Assembly: GCA_009760855.2 (NCBI GenBank)
Contig: WPIO01000029.1
Span: 2,712,001 to 2,776,000, forward strand
DNA from: Cristatella mucedo
Taxonomy: Eukaryota; Bryozoa; Phylactolaemata; Cristatellidae
Length of the DNA: 64,000 nucleotides
Reading direction: 5' to 3'
The notes below the pieces were generated by a model, which was not told the DNA's origin, did no database searches, and worked only from the letters and a program-made list of their open reading frames with translations. The stretch's first letter is position 1. Each line of letters begins with the position of its first letter. This document shows positions 1-9,960 of this stretch, piece by piece. A program made the position numbers and the translations under genes.

Positions 1-246
1 ATTGTCTTTGCTAAGCGAGCACTCAAGCGACAAAATGTTAAAGAGAAGAAATCAGGCAGCAAGTACATCAACACAAGCTTCTTGCTTCCAACATCATGTG
101 AGGTGGAGAGACTTTTCTCCGTGGCAAAGCGAGTGTTCTGTCCTCAACGTAGTAGTTTGCAATCCAGAACCTTGGAGACGCTGCTTTTTCTGAATCAAAA
201 CAAGTTACTGTGGAATTTGGGTCCGGTCGCCCAGACAGTGAATTAA
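1..246 (+). mobile_element. hAT transposase C-terminal fragment
   Basis: Frame 1 is open from the window edge to a TAA at 244-246. It reads as the C-terminal dimerisation region of a hAT-superfamily transposase: a segment with SCEVERLFSVAKRVF (about residues 36-50), then an arginine/leucine stretch, then TLETLLFLNQNKLLW. The block 'ERLFS.A..v' followed by 'LE.LLFLNQN..LW' is the family signature as I know it. The first part of the protein lies left of the window, so it cannot be said whether the element is intact. It could also be a domesticated hAT-derived gene, but no intron or neighbouring gene supports that. No terminal inverted repeat was recognised immediately downstream. Confidence 0.75.
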
Positions 247-512
247 AATGACTCAAAGACAGCTGATAATAACGAAGAGAACGAAGAAGAATATGAAGAG
301 GATCGGTAAAATCACAGACACTAAATAGCCATATGTGACGTGTAAACTGCAATATATTGCATTGGTGGCATGGAATATTGCAATATACTCTATTTTATTT
401 TCGGAATTGAATATTACAATATATCTATGGTTGAATATCAGAACGTTGAATACAATAACATATTATTTGCGTAGCTTTGGCTGCGACCAGTAGCGCTAAG
501 TATTTTATGACA
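247..512. other. AT-rich stretch, no gene
   Basis: No coding signal. Short palindromic words of the type ATATTGCAATAT recur between about 350 and 440. This may be the 3' flank of the hAT element. Confidence 0.4.
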
Positions 513-600
513 GTAATAATAATACGTTTGATAGAGTGCCCTATAGAGAACTCGATCTCTTTCTAGACACTTTACATTTGCTCGTGGTGAATCGTGCGGC
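513..600 (-). mobile_element. LINE-A 3' tail, solo
   Basis: Read on the minus strand, this shows the LINE-A end: a CAAATGTAAAG-type lead-in, the arm around GTGTCTAGAAAGAGAT, the TTCTCT arm, a GGGCACT closing arm, and an AT-rich terminus ending in TATTATTATT. It is a severely 5'-truncated copy with no coding sequence. Confidence 0.7.
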
Positions 601-2380
601 TACTTTTTTCAGCCCTGCCTGACAGCCCTGCGATGATACTATAGGACATGAAACCTGCGGCTATCGCAATCGGTTCCAGTATCTTAGTGAGATCTTAATT
701 ATTGCGTGGTGCCTGTCGCATATATGGTGATTTGGATCTGCACATGCGGTGTAACCATTTCAGTTTCTCACATGATATATGAAAACAATAGCAAACCCGC
801 ACCCTTTAAAAGCAATGGTGAATGCAGATGCGAAAAAGTAAACGCAGGCCTTTCAATTGAGAATCCGAGGACAGTGGTAAAGAAATATCGGCCAAAATAA
901 GTTCTATTCGGCGGGTGGCAAAGGAAGGTTTGAGAAGCTGCTGTAGAAAACTAAATCTAGTTCGTGGCAGACTCAAATGTCAGGGTGACAAGTTAAAGTA
1001 TGACAAGTACCGGGAAGGATTGCTAAAAGCCAAAAAGATAGTATCGTAGTAACGTACCACAAGCATAGCATATGAGAAGGTTTTCAGCTTTGAATGTGCG
1101 GGTAAATATTTAAATGGTCCTTCGTGCTCCTGGCCTATTAATTTTCATCTCTACATCTCTTTATAGTTGAAATCTTAATGACCCCTTCTCCTTTTCGTTA
1201 CCATAATTAGCACGTCCACCGAATGAACTTGGGCCAATAACTACACGGTATGACATCCGGTAAACGACAGCTCATTCCCTAAAGAGCTTTCTAACTCGGC
1301 TCGGCTGGGAAGCACGATCCGGGAAGTCTGGGAAGTCCGGGAAGTCTGGGAAGTCTGGGAAGCACGATGGTCAGGTCTTGAGGATCGAAGGCACCAGCGC
1401 CGAGGCCGAGGAGGCCGAGAGCCTTTTATACATAAAACCTGTGTACGTGAGCCTCCGTGAGTCTAGTCTGTTGGCTCCTAAACTTTCACTGCCATCGATT
1501 GTTTGCCCACCGAGCAGGAGCTCTTCAGCATTGACGCCATTTGCTGAGACGTGCCGCTGCTTTAGCCGCTGCCCTCGGCGAGGTACCGTGTGCTCCGGGT
1601 GCATTTCCATGCATGCTAAAGCTATCAACTGTAAGCCATCGAGGTGCTAGTGAAAAATAGCCTTGGCCAGCAGCTTGAGAGAACCCATCGGTCTCCGCCC
1701 CCAGTCACGTGTGGTTAGATGCTATGCAGAGGTTAAGATCTTACCGCCCCAAGCTTCTGGACACGGCATAAACGTAAGCAGGATTCTGCAAGGCTTTGAG
1801 GACGAATGAACAACCGCAGACATATATTGCTTATTTTTGGCAGTTACCGGCACATGCAGCTTAAATGCAAGCACTTTTGTTTGTCACACCAACTAAATGG
1901 GTTGCCAGTGCGAAGGCTTTAGGCAGGTGGCTAAGCATTCTATACAACCATGCTGGGCAGTTATTAATTAATTTTGATTGCATTTTTCGAAATATTATTT
2001 ACTCGGAAAAAATGCAATTGAAAGCTTCGAGCACTCGGAAGATGGCTGACTAGAATCTAGGAGGTGCTAGCTCCATTCCTTTTTTCACGCTTTAGGTTTA
2101 AATTATAAATAAATAATAAATAATATTAATAATATTAATAAATAAGTTCAGGCAGCATCTACACTATCTTAGAAATCAGTACGAGTTTTGGGCAGAATTC
2201 TCTCATCGAAGTCAGTAGGCTGTACACGAGTTTCTAAATATGGCTTCGTGAGAGCCATGTTCATATTTTGACCGAATATCGGCCAAAATAATTTACAATG
2301 GGCCATATCTGCTGCACGTAACCAGGCATCGTGCTTTTATACAAGTCTATTCATTCTGGAATAATGATGATGGTAATGGG
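601..2380. other. Intergenic, no gene recognised
   Basis: No open frame here resembles a known protein. The only structures seen are a short tandem repeat near 1320 and an ATTAATA-rich patch at 2100-2150. Confidence 0.4.
1320..1366. repeat. 9-bp tandem repeat, about five units
   Basis: Units of the form GGGAAGTCT or GGGAAGTCC follow one another about five times, ending in GGGAAGCACGATGG. An upstream GGGAAGCACGATCC suggests the array grew inside a short duplicated word. Confidence 0.7.
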
Positions 2381-2440
2381 TAGCCCTTGCATCGCCTTAC
2401 GAGAACTTAATCTCTATCCGGACGCTCTGCAACTTGCTGC
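2381..2440 (-). mobile_element. LINE-A/SINE-type tail fragment
   Basis: The minus strand reads GCGTCCGGATAGAGATTAAG and then TTCTCGTAAGGCGAT. This matches the hairpin tail, and 'GGATAGAGATTAAG' is closer to the SINE variant than to LINE-A. No tRNA-like head is preserved next to it. Confidence 0.55.
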
Positions 2441-2864
2441 AAGAGAACCAACAACCGAAGATAAGTGGCATGCACAGTACCATTCTTAGACAAGCGTGTA
2501 TTTAAGCAGAAAAGTATCATACTTAGGTCCAGAATGCTAAACCAAACAAGAAAACACTCGGGGGCCACCGGTAAGTAGGACCTCGTGCTAACAGCACGCA
2601 ATGATTCGTGTCCGGGTTTTCGAGCACATCGGAGCATAAAAAAGACAAGCTCGCTGGGACAAAAGAAAAGCTGACCGAAACAGGTGCATCTCGAGCTGAG
2701 ACCTGAAGGCTTGATTAACTCTTAGCATGCGCTGCCTCGTGCACACAAAGCGAGCGCTCAGGAACAAAAAGTACGAGTTCACTGGGGCTGAATGAAATTC
2801 TGAGCGGAATCGATGCGTCATTGCAAGCATTCGGGCCTGCTCAGACACGAATAACACATCTAAG

Positions 2865-3534
2865 TCGGTCCGTGCATTTGTGACATCCCATCGCGACTTC
2901 TGTAGCTCGCTGCTTGTATGTCAACCGGCCTATGCAATAAGGCGCTTATAGTTGGTGCAAAACTCTACGGCTAGGCTTGTGTGTCGCGAGCGTCATAGTT
3001 ACCACATTACAGCACTTCTTGCCCAGCTGCACCGGCTCCCAATTAACCAACGGATCGACTTAAGTTGTATCACTCGTCATCTCAAGCCCCGTATTCTCTT
3101 CCTCCAGTCTACCTAGAAGAACTACTCCCAACCAGGCTATGTATCTGACCACCAGCTCTTCTGACTCAAATCGCTTAGCTTTGCCTCAAACTAACCTCAA
3201 ATCCTTTGGAGGCCGTGCCTTCAGTTCATTTGCACCCAAAGCCGGAAAACTAACGACCCTACTGACGTCACGACGACACCGCTTGTCTTGCCGACATTTA
3301 AAAAGAAGCTAAAACCGCAACTACTCGTCGCAGCATTCGATGGTGCGTTGTTAAATGTTCTTTGTGTGCAGACACCATGCATGCCACCAATAACTATATT
3401 CTGCATGTTGACACCATCCATGTTAACAAGGGAACAATAGCTGTATGATCATCCCTCTTTAACATTATTTGCAAATTGCCTGGAAAGAGATCAAGTTCTG
3501 AGGGGCAATAGAAATGTATTATTATCATTATTAT
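2865..3534 (+). mobile_element. Degenerate LINE-A 3' part
   Basis: The order of segments matches the LINE-A copy at 13895-14935: the coding stretch for 'AFVTSRLDFCNSLL', then 'LVQNSAARL', the 'HWLPVKQRID' region, the 'LKSFGDRAFSS' region, the 3' UTR with repeated GCATGCTGACAC-like words, and a tail with AAAGAGATCAAGTTCTGAGG followed by TATTATTATCATTATTAT. Many frameshifts and stops show it is an old pseudogene. It ends exactly where an opposite-strand LINE begins its own tail. Confidence 0.7.
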
Positions 3535-4042
3535 AACTACTTAGCTGAGACTCAAATGATGCAAGGTCATTGCACGTAGTGAGAGTAGCTTGAAGAGAGT
3601 TTAAGACTCTCGGTGAATACAAGCTGAAGGCCCGATCACCAAACGATTTCCATTTAGCGCGAAGGACAGCGAGATGACTAGAGACTGAGGGGCCGGTGAT
3701 GTTCGAGCACACTAAAGGAGTGAGGAGGTGGTATGGGAGACGTTTCCGTTGACGACCGACGAGATACGTAGCTGAGCTTTGCACCCGCTACAGACGTGTA
3801 AGGATAAAGACCGGGAGTCCGCGTCGTAGGGAATGGCAGTAATCTAGATGCAGGGTCCCAATTGTGTGAACTAGTTGGGCTGCCGTACTCCTACGTACGT
3901 CGGCCCTGATTTTGGTGATGTTCTTCCCTGAAATTTGGCCCGCTTGACCGTGCTTATTTGACGACAAGTCTGTATGTACGAGAAGGCCCCGATTACGCAA
4001 CGACCTCGCGGGAGTGATGCTAGATGAACCAATCAATGACAA
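3535..4042 (-). mobile_element. LINE reverse-transcriptase C-terminus, opposite strand
   Basis: The minus strand encodes RADVRRSTAAQLVHTIG and, further on, KWKSFGDRAFSLYSPRVLNS followed by a 'DLASFESQL' stretch. These correspond to the LINE-A 'LVHAFVTS..DFCNSL' and 'LKSFGDRAFSSYAP.AWNSLP....DL.TFK' segments, but the sequence between differs ('SSHLAVLRAKW'), so this is a distinct or older family. There are at least two frame breaks. Confidence 0.6.
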
Positions 4043-4277
4043 TCGGCGCGCACAATCTTCTAAGCGTTTCCAGGCAACGGCTTTTATCTTCGCACAAATA
4101 AAGGCGTTGAGCTAGACACCACACCTGTTAAGGTTCAAGCTTAACTTCGCCTCGGCAAAATCCGGGCAACGCCCCTGCTGAGAGCCCCAATAGATAGGAG
4201 GATCGCTCGTCGGCACTAATCACAGCCCTGCGGTCGGGCGAGCAATTAATCATGTACAGTTTACCAAACATTAAAAT

Positions 4278-4592
4278 TTGTGCTGGGCCAATAAGGAAAT
4301 TTCATTTCCTCTCGCCAATTGGATGCACTTTTACCAGCGGCGAACTCTCAGTCTGCAGCGCTTGAGGAAGGACTCTTCGCAACGACGGCGGGAACCGCGG
4401 TTTGCAAAGACGCGGCGCTGGCGGCGACCCTTGGATTCAAGTCGGCCTCGACGAGCCTGTGCGCGCGCTTACTATCGCCGCCCGGCCGGCCGCGTCATCG
4501 TCGCTTCGGCTGCTCGGCGCATGGAGCGCATGTCGGCTGCACTACGAACGAGGGCCGAAAGCGAAAGCGAGCTTGGATCGCCTCGCCGCCGC

Positions 4593-4623
<31 letters not shown>

Positions 4624-5577
4624 AGCGCCGGCTGCTCACAGCCGCCGCCGCCGCGTCCTCGTCCGCCGACCAGGGGCTGCCGTTCGCGAGCGGTCGAGCT
4701 TCGGAAAGCCCGCGCTCGACACAGGCGGCGGTGCGGCCTCGACGCGCGGCGGCGCAAGAGAGTCGCTCCGTCCTGCGGGAGAGCTGCGCCCGGCTTCCCT
4801 GCGTACCGCCCCTAATGACTGGCGCTCGCGCTGCATTGGCCGCGCACCGGCTCACGTCACCGACGGCGCATTTTAAAAGCGGTCGGCCGCAGCTCGCCGG
4901 GCATCGCCGAGCGAGTCCGACGATGCCCGGCCGTAATGAGATGGAAGCTAGCGAGCCGCGTGCGACAGGTACGGCACGCACCGCCCGCCGCAGCCGACAC
5001 TGGCTCTCGTTCATTGCTCCGCCGGGGGCCGCACATTCAGGCGCCACCGCGCGATGCGATCGGGCGCCGCGCGCTCTTCCCTATCAGTCCTGCCCCGCCT
5101 CAGCGTCGTCCGCTGCTCACCGGCTCGCACCGGCGGTCGTGTGCCGCCGCGCAGGTACCCTGGGAGCCGCCGAATGCTCTCCGTCTCGTGCCGCCGTCGC
5201 CGATGCCGCCGCCGCCGCAGATGACCTGGCGCCGCGATGCGGCGGCGCCGGCCTCCAGCAGGCGCCCTGGCCTCGTTTCGAAGCGGGGGCTCTCGCGACG
5301 CTCCGCCTCGGCGCGACCGAGCTGGCCGCCAGCGTGGATCGGCAGGAGGCTGCTTGCGCGGCGACCGCCGCCGAGCGCGAGGGCAAGGCGGCGGCGAGCA
5401 AAGTGCCTTTTACCATCGACAACATCATGAGCGGAACGTACTCAAGCTGGCGAGCGTCCCGGCCGCAGCCCGCAACCGCCCGCGGCCGCTCGGACGCCTG
5501 CGATGCGAAGGCACCGGACTTTTCACCGCCGGCGTACAGAGCAGTCGCCGCCGACTCGTCGGCGGCGGCGGCCTCTT

Positions 5578-5630
<53 letters not shown>

Positions 5631-6023
5631 CCAAGTGGCTCGGACGCTTATCGCTGCGGCCGCCACACGGCCAAGCTCTTTGCCTGCAAGGACTGCAACC
5701 GCGCGTACGATTCGCTGAGCGCCCTCAAGATGCACATTCGAACGCACACGCTGCCGTGCCGCTGCCGATTGTGCGGCAAGTCTTTCTCGCGCCCGTGGCT
5801 GCTGCAGGGTCACGTGCGGACGCACACCGGCGAGAAGCCGTTCTCGTGCGGACAGTGCGGTCGGGCGTTCGCCGACCGCTCGAACCTGCGCGCGCACGCG
5901 CAGACGCACGCCGGAGCCAAGCGCTTCCACTGCGCGCGCTGCAGCAAGTCGTTCTCGCGCGTCTCGCTGTACGCCAAGCACGGCTGCTCTGTCGAGAGCC
6001 GCCCGCCGGCCTGCTGTCACTAG
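4278..6023 (+). CDS. Snail-family C2H2 zinc-finger repressor
   Basis: The C-terminal quarter is a Snail-type DNA-binding domain. Finger 1 uses C470, C473, H486 and H490 and contains [15 protein letters not shown]. Finger 2 uses C496, C499, H512 and H516 and contains [20 protein letters not shown]. Finger 3 uses C524, C527, H540 and H544 and contains [10 protein letters not shown]. Finger 4 has C552, C555 and H568. The [12 protein letters not shown] and [10 protein letters not shown] signatures favour Snail/Slug over Scratch. Snail proteins bind E-boxes in the nucleus and usually repress transcription. Residues 378-384, FTIDNIM, fit the eh1 Groucho-binding pattern. A polyalanine run lies just before the fingers. 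The typical N-terminal SNAG motif and a CtBP-type PxDLS motif are not seen. The frame is open from 4278, but M216 (ATG at 4923, after a TATA-like box) would give 366 residues, nearer the family size, and is my preferred start. A spliced first exon elsewhere is also possible. Confidence 0.88.
4871..4878 (+). promoter_or_regulatory. TATA-like TTTTAAAA box
   Basis: TTTTAAAA is an AT-only octamer inside very GC-rich DNA, 45 bases before the in-frame ATG at 4923. The spacing would put a start site near 4900. A GCATTGGCC motif (CCAAT in reverse) lies near 4832. If this is the core promoter, the frame upstream of 4923 is not translated. Confidence 0.4.
5580..5631 (+). repeat. GCC trinucleotide repeat (polyalanine)
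   Basis: About 17 uninterrupted GCC triplets encode the alanine run of the Snail-type protein, directly upstream of finger 1. A shorter run at about 4590-4622 lies in the same open frame. Such tracts vary in length and are common in transcriptional repressors. Confidence 0.9.
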
Positions 6024-8026
6024 CGGGGGCTTTTTGGGCGGCAGCGGAAATGAGGCTCTGTTGAATCAGCTCGCTTTTAACCTAAGACGCTATGGCAGCT
6101 AGCAAGGCTTTGCATGGCGGCTCTTTGCATCTGCTGCTGCGCCAGCCGGCCGGGGGCTCGCCGGCGGAGCTGCGGCAACGCCGGCTGGCGCCGGTGCGTC
6201 CCGAGGCTGACGCTAGCGAAGCCGAACGAGGCCGCTAGAGAAGCCTACTGCTACTGCCCACCCGCGAGGAAGAGGGAACGTTCTACGGCGTGCGCTGGCG
6301 TGATTAAGTATCAAAAATTACCACGTGCGGGCGTAGGAACGTTTGAATCCGTTTGGATGTTCGCTTTCGAAGCAACGCTAGCTCGTTGCGGCGTGGTCCA
6401 ACTCTCGTACGGGTCATCTCGAGAAGGAGCCGTCACAAGCTACCACCCGCTACTCCCACCGACCCAAGTGACAGGCCTGGCTGATTCGCGCGGCCGGCGC
6501 GTGAGTGCATCAGACAGACGCGCCGCACGGAGGCGCAAGTTAATTTCGGCGCAGAGCGTCGCCGGAATGTCGCGCACAGGCTGTCGTTGGGGGAACGTTG
6601 GACGAGCTACAGAGAACGTCGGGGTGCCCGCTTGCGTTAGCTGACTTTGACAGCAGCTTCAGGGGGGTGACAAGCGTGAATTTTTGCTGGAGGTTGCCCT
6701 TGAGCAGCCGTCGGAACAGAGCGGCAGTTCTCCCAGGTTAATGGCTAACGGGAGGGAACTCCTAAATTGGGCTAACCGGGAACCGGTCCAGAGCAGGCGC
6801 AGTAGCTCCCCCGCTACCGTTATTGCCGCACTTACGGCGCGGCATTCCCATAGACGCCAGGGCCATTATTGTCTAATGTCACCTTAACTGGAGCCCATTT
6901 AAAGGACGCGGAGGGTAACTTCAAAAACACCCAGCAGCGGCGTAAGGCGCCGGAGGTGTCGCAGTGCGGCCGGCGCAACGGTATTCCACAGTCTCGCGCG
7001 GGCTCTGGTAGCGAAGCGCAGCACTACGCGTACGAGCGCTTCGGGCTTTCTTTCTGCCACTGCGTGCCCCGCGTCGCAACGACCTCCATTTCTTGCCGGC
7101 ATTGCACCCGTGGGGTCCACTGCGCCATCATTGGAGGTCTCTGTCTGCTTACCTACATGTCTCCTTCTCTCCCACGAGATAATATTCGACCATGGCGAGT
7201 GACATATATCACCGAGGTCCTATTTCGAAACGTGTCTCCAGACTCCCGCCGCTAGCATAAGCTCAGCATCGATCGTGCAGACAATATCAAATCGCCCCGG
7301 TTTTCAAATGTTGAAGCGCTAATCCAGATAATCTGCACCGCTTACCCAGGCCGTCGTGCGGGCGAGCCGCCGAAGCGGTGGCATATTGGAGATAGGCATA
7401 TTGGAGATAAGACTCCTGTTAAGACTGTTCAGCATCGACGAGGAACATGACTGTCCCTAGAAAAAGGCGGAGATGGTGAATATTCTGAGCTCGCTCGTCT
7501 CGTTCTCTTTTTTATTTAGGCGAGGTAGTGTGCAATATCCGCGCACCGCGAAGCACCAGAGTCTGGTCGAGAATCTCGTGGGATTAATCCACCAGGCTCT
7601 AATCGGATCGAAGCGGGTAGCGAGTAAAGTCCATTGTCGCGGCACAAGTTTAATGACGGCGGTACAACAACCGGCATCCACGACACGATGCGGCGCGCCG
7701 CTCAAGAAGGTTTAACTAGCTTCAGCGAGGCGCCTTTTTTCGAGGCGCTATGCACATGGCCAATGGTTGCCAGCCAATGGATGCACGCGATGAGCTGCCA
7801 TAACTTGAACTGAGCGTCCGCGATATCTCGGTAGAACTATTCCTTTCACTTACAGTTAAATCATTCAGTGTTTCTTAGAATTCAATTATCATTTAGAGAT
7901 AGCAATTTGAATTAGAACCGCGTTATTGAATTCTTCTCGGCTGATGCTCGCATATGCACAAAAAATTGATCGGAAACTATGCTTCCGTATTCATTTATGT
8001 TAAATAAATAAGTAGATTATCCCTAG
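6024..8026. other. GC-rich flank then AT-rich DNA, no gene
   Basis: The GC-rich, CpG-dense character continues to about 7.3 kb past the zinc-finger stop codon. The open frames in it have no recognisable protein pattern and I read them as by-products of base composition. Part is presumably 3' UTR. The first AATAAA I find downstream is at 8003-8008, so a long 3' UTR is possible but unproven. Confidence 0.4.
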
Positions 8027-8292
8027 ATTTAGGACAGCATTTAGTGGGTTCCTGTGATTCGTCCTTGATGTGCTTATGCGTGCTGACACTGTGCATGCTG
8101 CCACTAACCACATTTGCATGCTGACCCTGTGCATGTCACCCCTAACCATATTATTCATTTCGTTTATTTTTTTCAAGCATGATTTTACTTACCATTCAAT
8201 GGCATTTCACTTTACAGCAAATGTAAAGCGCCTAGAGAGAGATTAAGTTCTCTGAGGGCGCTTTATCAAGTGAATAATTATTATTATTATAG
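8027..8292 (+). mobile_element. LINE-A 3' UTR copy, 5'-truncated
   Basis: It begins at TTAGGACAGCATTTAGTGGG, the end of the LINE-A coding region, and runs through the 3' UTR (GCATGCTGCCACTAACCACA, then CAAGCATGATTTTACTTACC) to a near-perfect tail: AAAGCGCC, AGAGAGATTAAGTTCTCT, GGGCGCTTT, then ATTATTATTATTAT. The arms AAAGCGCC and GGGCGCTTT can pair. Confidence 0.85.
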
Positions 8293-8763
8293 ATAAAATC
8301 GTAATTTGTGTTTACTGGACACTGCAAACCTACTTTCTTTGTCCTGGTGACGTTGTTTCTCACCCTGGCTTAGTGCCCTACCCGATGCCATAGCTAGAAA
8401 TTTCGTTAATGGTGGTAGCGAACCTTTGGAAGGAGCTGAGACCGTACGTAGCCTCGTCACGGCTAACCAATCGTAGTGGACGGCGTGACCCAGAAGAGGC
8501 GTGTCGCGATGGCTGCTAGTGGGCGTGCTCCCTAGCAGCCTCTCCCCAGCTTTTCGCCAGGTGCGAACTTGTCTCCTCGTGCTCACAACCCTCTACTTTT
8601 AAATGTTGTGTGGCACATGCTGCTGCCTCACATTTTTGTATTATTGCAGATTGTATGCTGCTACTCGATTTGAAACATACCGCGGCGTTTTGAGTGTCGG
8701 GTGTGGACCATGCAGTTTAAGTATAGTTACAAGTATAGTGTATAAAAGTACGCCTTAAGTATA
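8293..8763. other. Intergenic, nothing recognised
   Basis: Spacer between a LINE-A tail and a LINE-B copy. No coding or RNA signal seen. Confidence 0.35.
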
Positions 8764-9960
8764 GCTCATGGAATAGGATATCACTTTTATGCTGACGATG
8801 CTCAGCTGTATTTGTCGTTCAAACCGTCGGAATTTGCTGCAGCAACTGAGAAACTGAATGCTTGCCTTGCCGACATTCGATCCTGGATGGCGAAAAACTT
8901 CTTGAAACTAAATGACGATAAAACCGAACAGCTGCTCATAGAACACCCTAAGCGTGTGGCCGTATTAAAAAACTTTGTTCTTCTAATAGGTGATGCTGTT
9001 GTGCGATCATCACCACGTGCTCGAAATTTAGGTGTCGTTTTCGACAGCTGCCTAAATTTTAAAAGCCTCATTCAGAAGATTGCTTCTACAGCTAACCGTC
9101 ACGTCCGATCCCTATCCAAGATTAATAATAATAATAATAATGATATTGCACTTGCTAAAGCCCCCGCAGAGAACTCAATCTCTTTCTAGGCGCTTTAGAT
9201 TTGCAGCAAAGGGAAGTGCAAATGAATGGTGAATAATATCATGATTAGGAGTTGTCTTCTACAGTGCCTTGCAAAGAATTTAACTAGCTCCTTAGTTATG
9301 TCTCGGCTTGATTATTGTAATTCCCTTTTGACTGGGCCACCAAAGAAAGCAACTAGGCCACTGTGGATGACTATGAATACGGCTGCAAGGCTAGTTTTCA
9401 AGTCCCAGAGGTTTGACCACGTGTCTCCTTTGCTAAAAGAGCTAGGGTGGCTGCCGGTTGAGCAACGGATACAGAGCAAAGTTCTTATGCTGACCCAAAA
9501 GGCCCGCCACGACTTGGCTCCTCCACACCTAGCTGAACTGCTGTACCAGTTTCAGCCTCTTCTTGCCCTCAGGTCTTGTATGGACAACAAATTAGCTGCT
9601 CCATTCTTCCCCTTAAAGACCGTTGGCGACAGAAGCTTTAGCTCTGCAGGACCTAGGTTGCGGAGCTCGCTTCCACAATTCTTACACAACGACAACTACT
9701 CTCCTGCTGCCAACTATGGATCATCCTTTTCAGCGGTCCTGAGCTGCTACTTCCATGCTGCTCACTACCTCAACTGCTCTCCTGACTCCCTGCTATGCTT
9801 CCCACTTTCTCTTTGTTGCGTGAGACGAAGTCTGTTGGGTACCGAATGCGTACCGAAAGCCGCTTAGGCTGTGAGTGCACTATACAAAACTCTCCTTCGT
9901 AACACCCACATAGTCTTTATGACTTTGTGGAGTTACAGACGGAGACAAATTACATATAGT
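8764..9960 (+). mobile_element. LINE-B reverse transcriptase C-terminal copy
   Basis: It starts inside the reverse-transcriptase domain at FYADDAQLYLSF, the catalytic YADD box, and continues through ADIRSWMAKNFLKLNDDKTE and RARNLGVVFDSCLNF. A 118-bp insertion (9125-9242) interrupts it. After this come MSRLDYCNSLLTGPPKKATR, the LGWLPVEQRIQSKVL region and a C-terminus ending CVPKAA with a stop at 9865-9867. The 3' UTR ends with CACCCACATAGTCTTTATG and GTGGAGTTACAG. The pattern is that of L2/CR1-like non-LTR elements. Outside the insertion the coding frame is well preserved, so the copy is fairly young, but it is 5'-truncated and cannot move by itself. Confidence 0.85.
9125..9242 (-). mobile_element. 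LINE-A tail nested in LINE-B
   Basis: The inserted 118 bp, read on the minus strand, is the end of LINE-A: TTTGCTGCAAATCTAAAGCG, the AGAAAGAGATTGAG hairpin arm, TTCTCTGCGGGGGC, then a run of ATTs. It is flanked by a direct repeat GATTA (9120-9124 and 9243-9247). The LINE-B copy at about 43,830 reads CCAAGATTAGGAGC across the same point, so it preserves the empty site. Confidence 0.85.

Noticed and set aside
4472..5428. Several long minus-strand and alternate-frame open frames opposite the zinc-finger gene
   Set aside because: GC-rich, stop-poor DNA; the products are Arg/Ala/Pro-rich without family patterns, while the zinc fingers fix the real frame.
6114..7255. Open frames downstream of the zinc-finger gene as separate genes
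   Set aside because: No recognisable motif, high Arg/Ala from GC content, no splice or poly(A) support.
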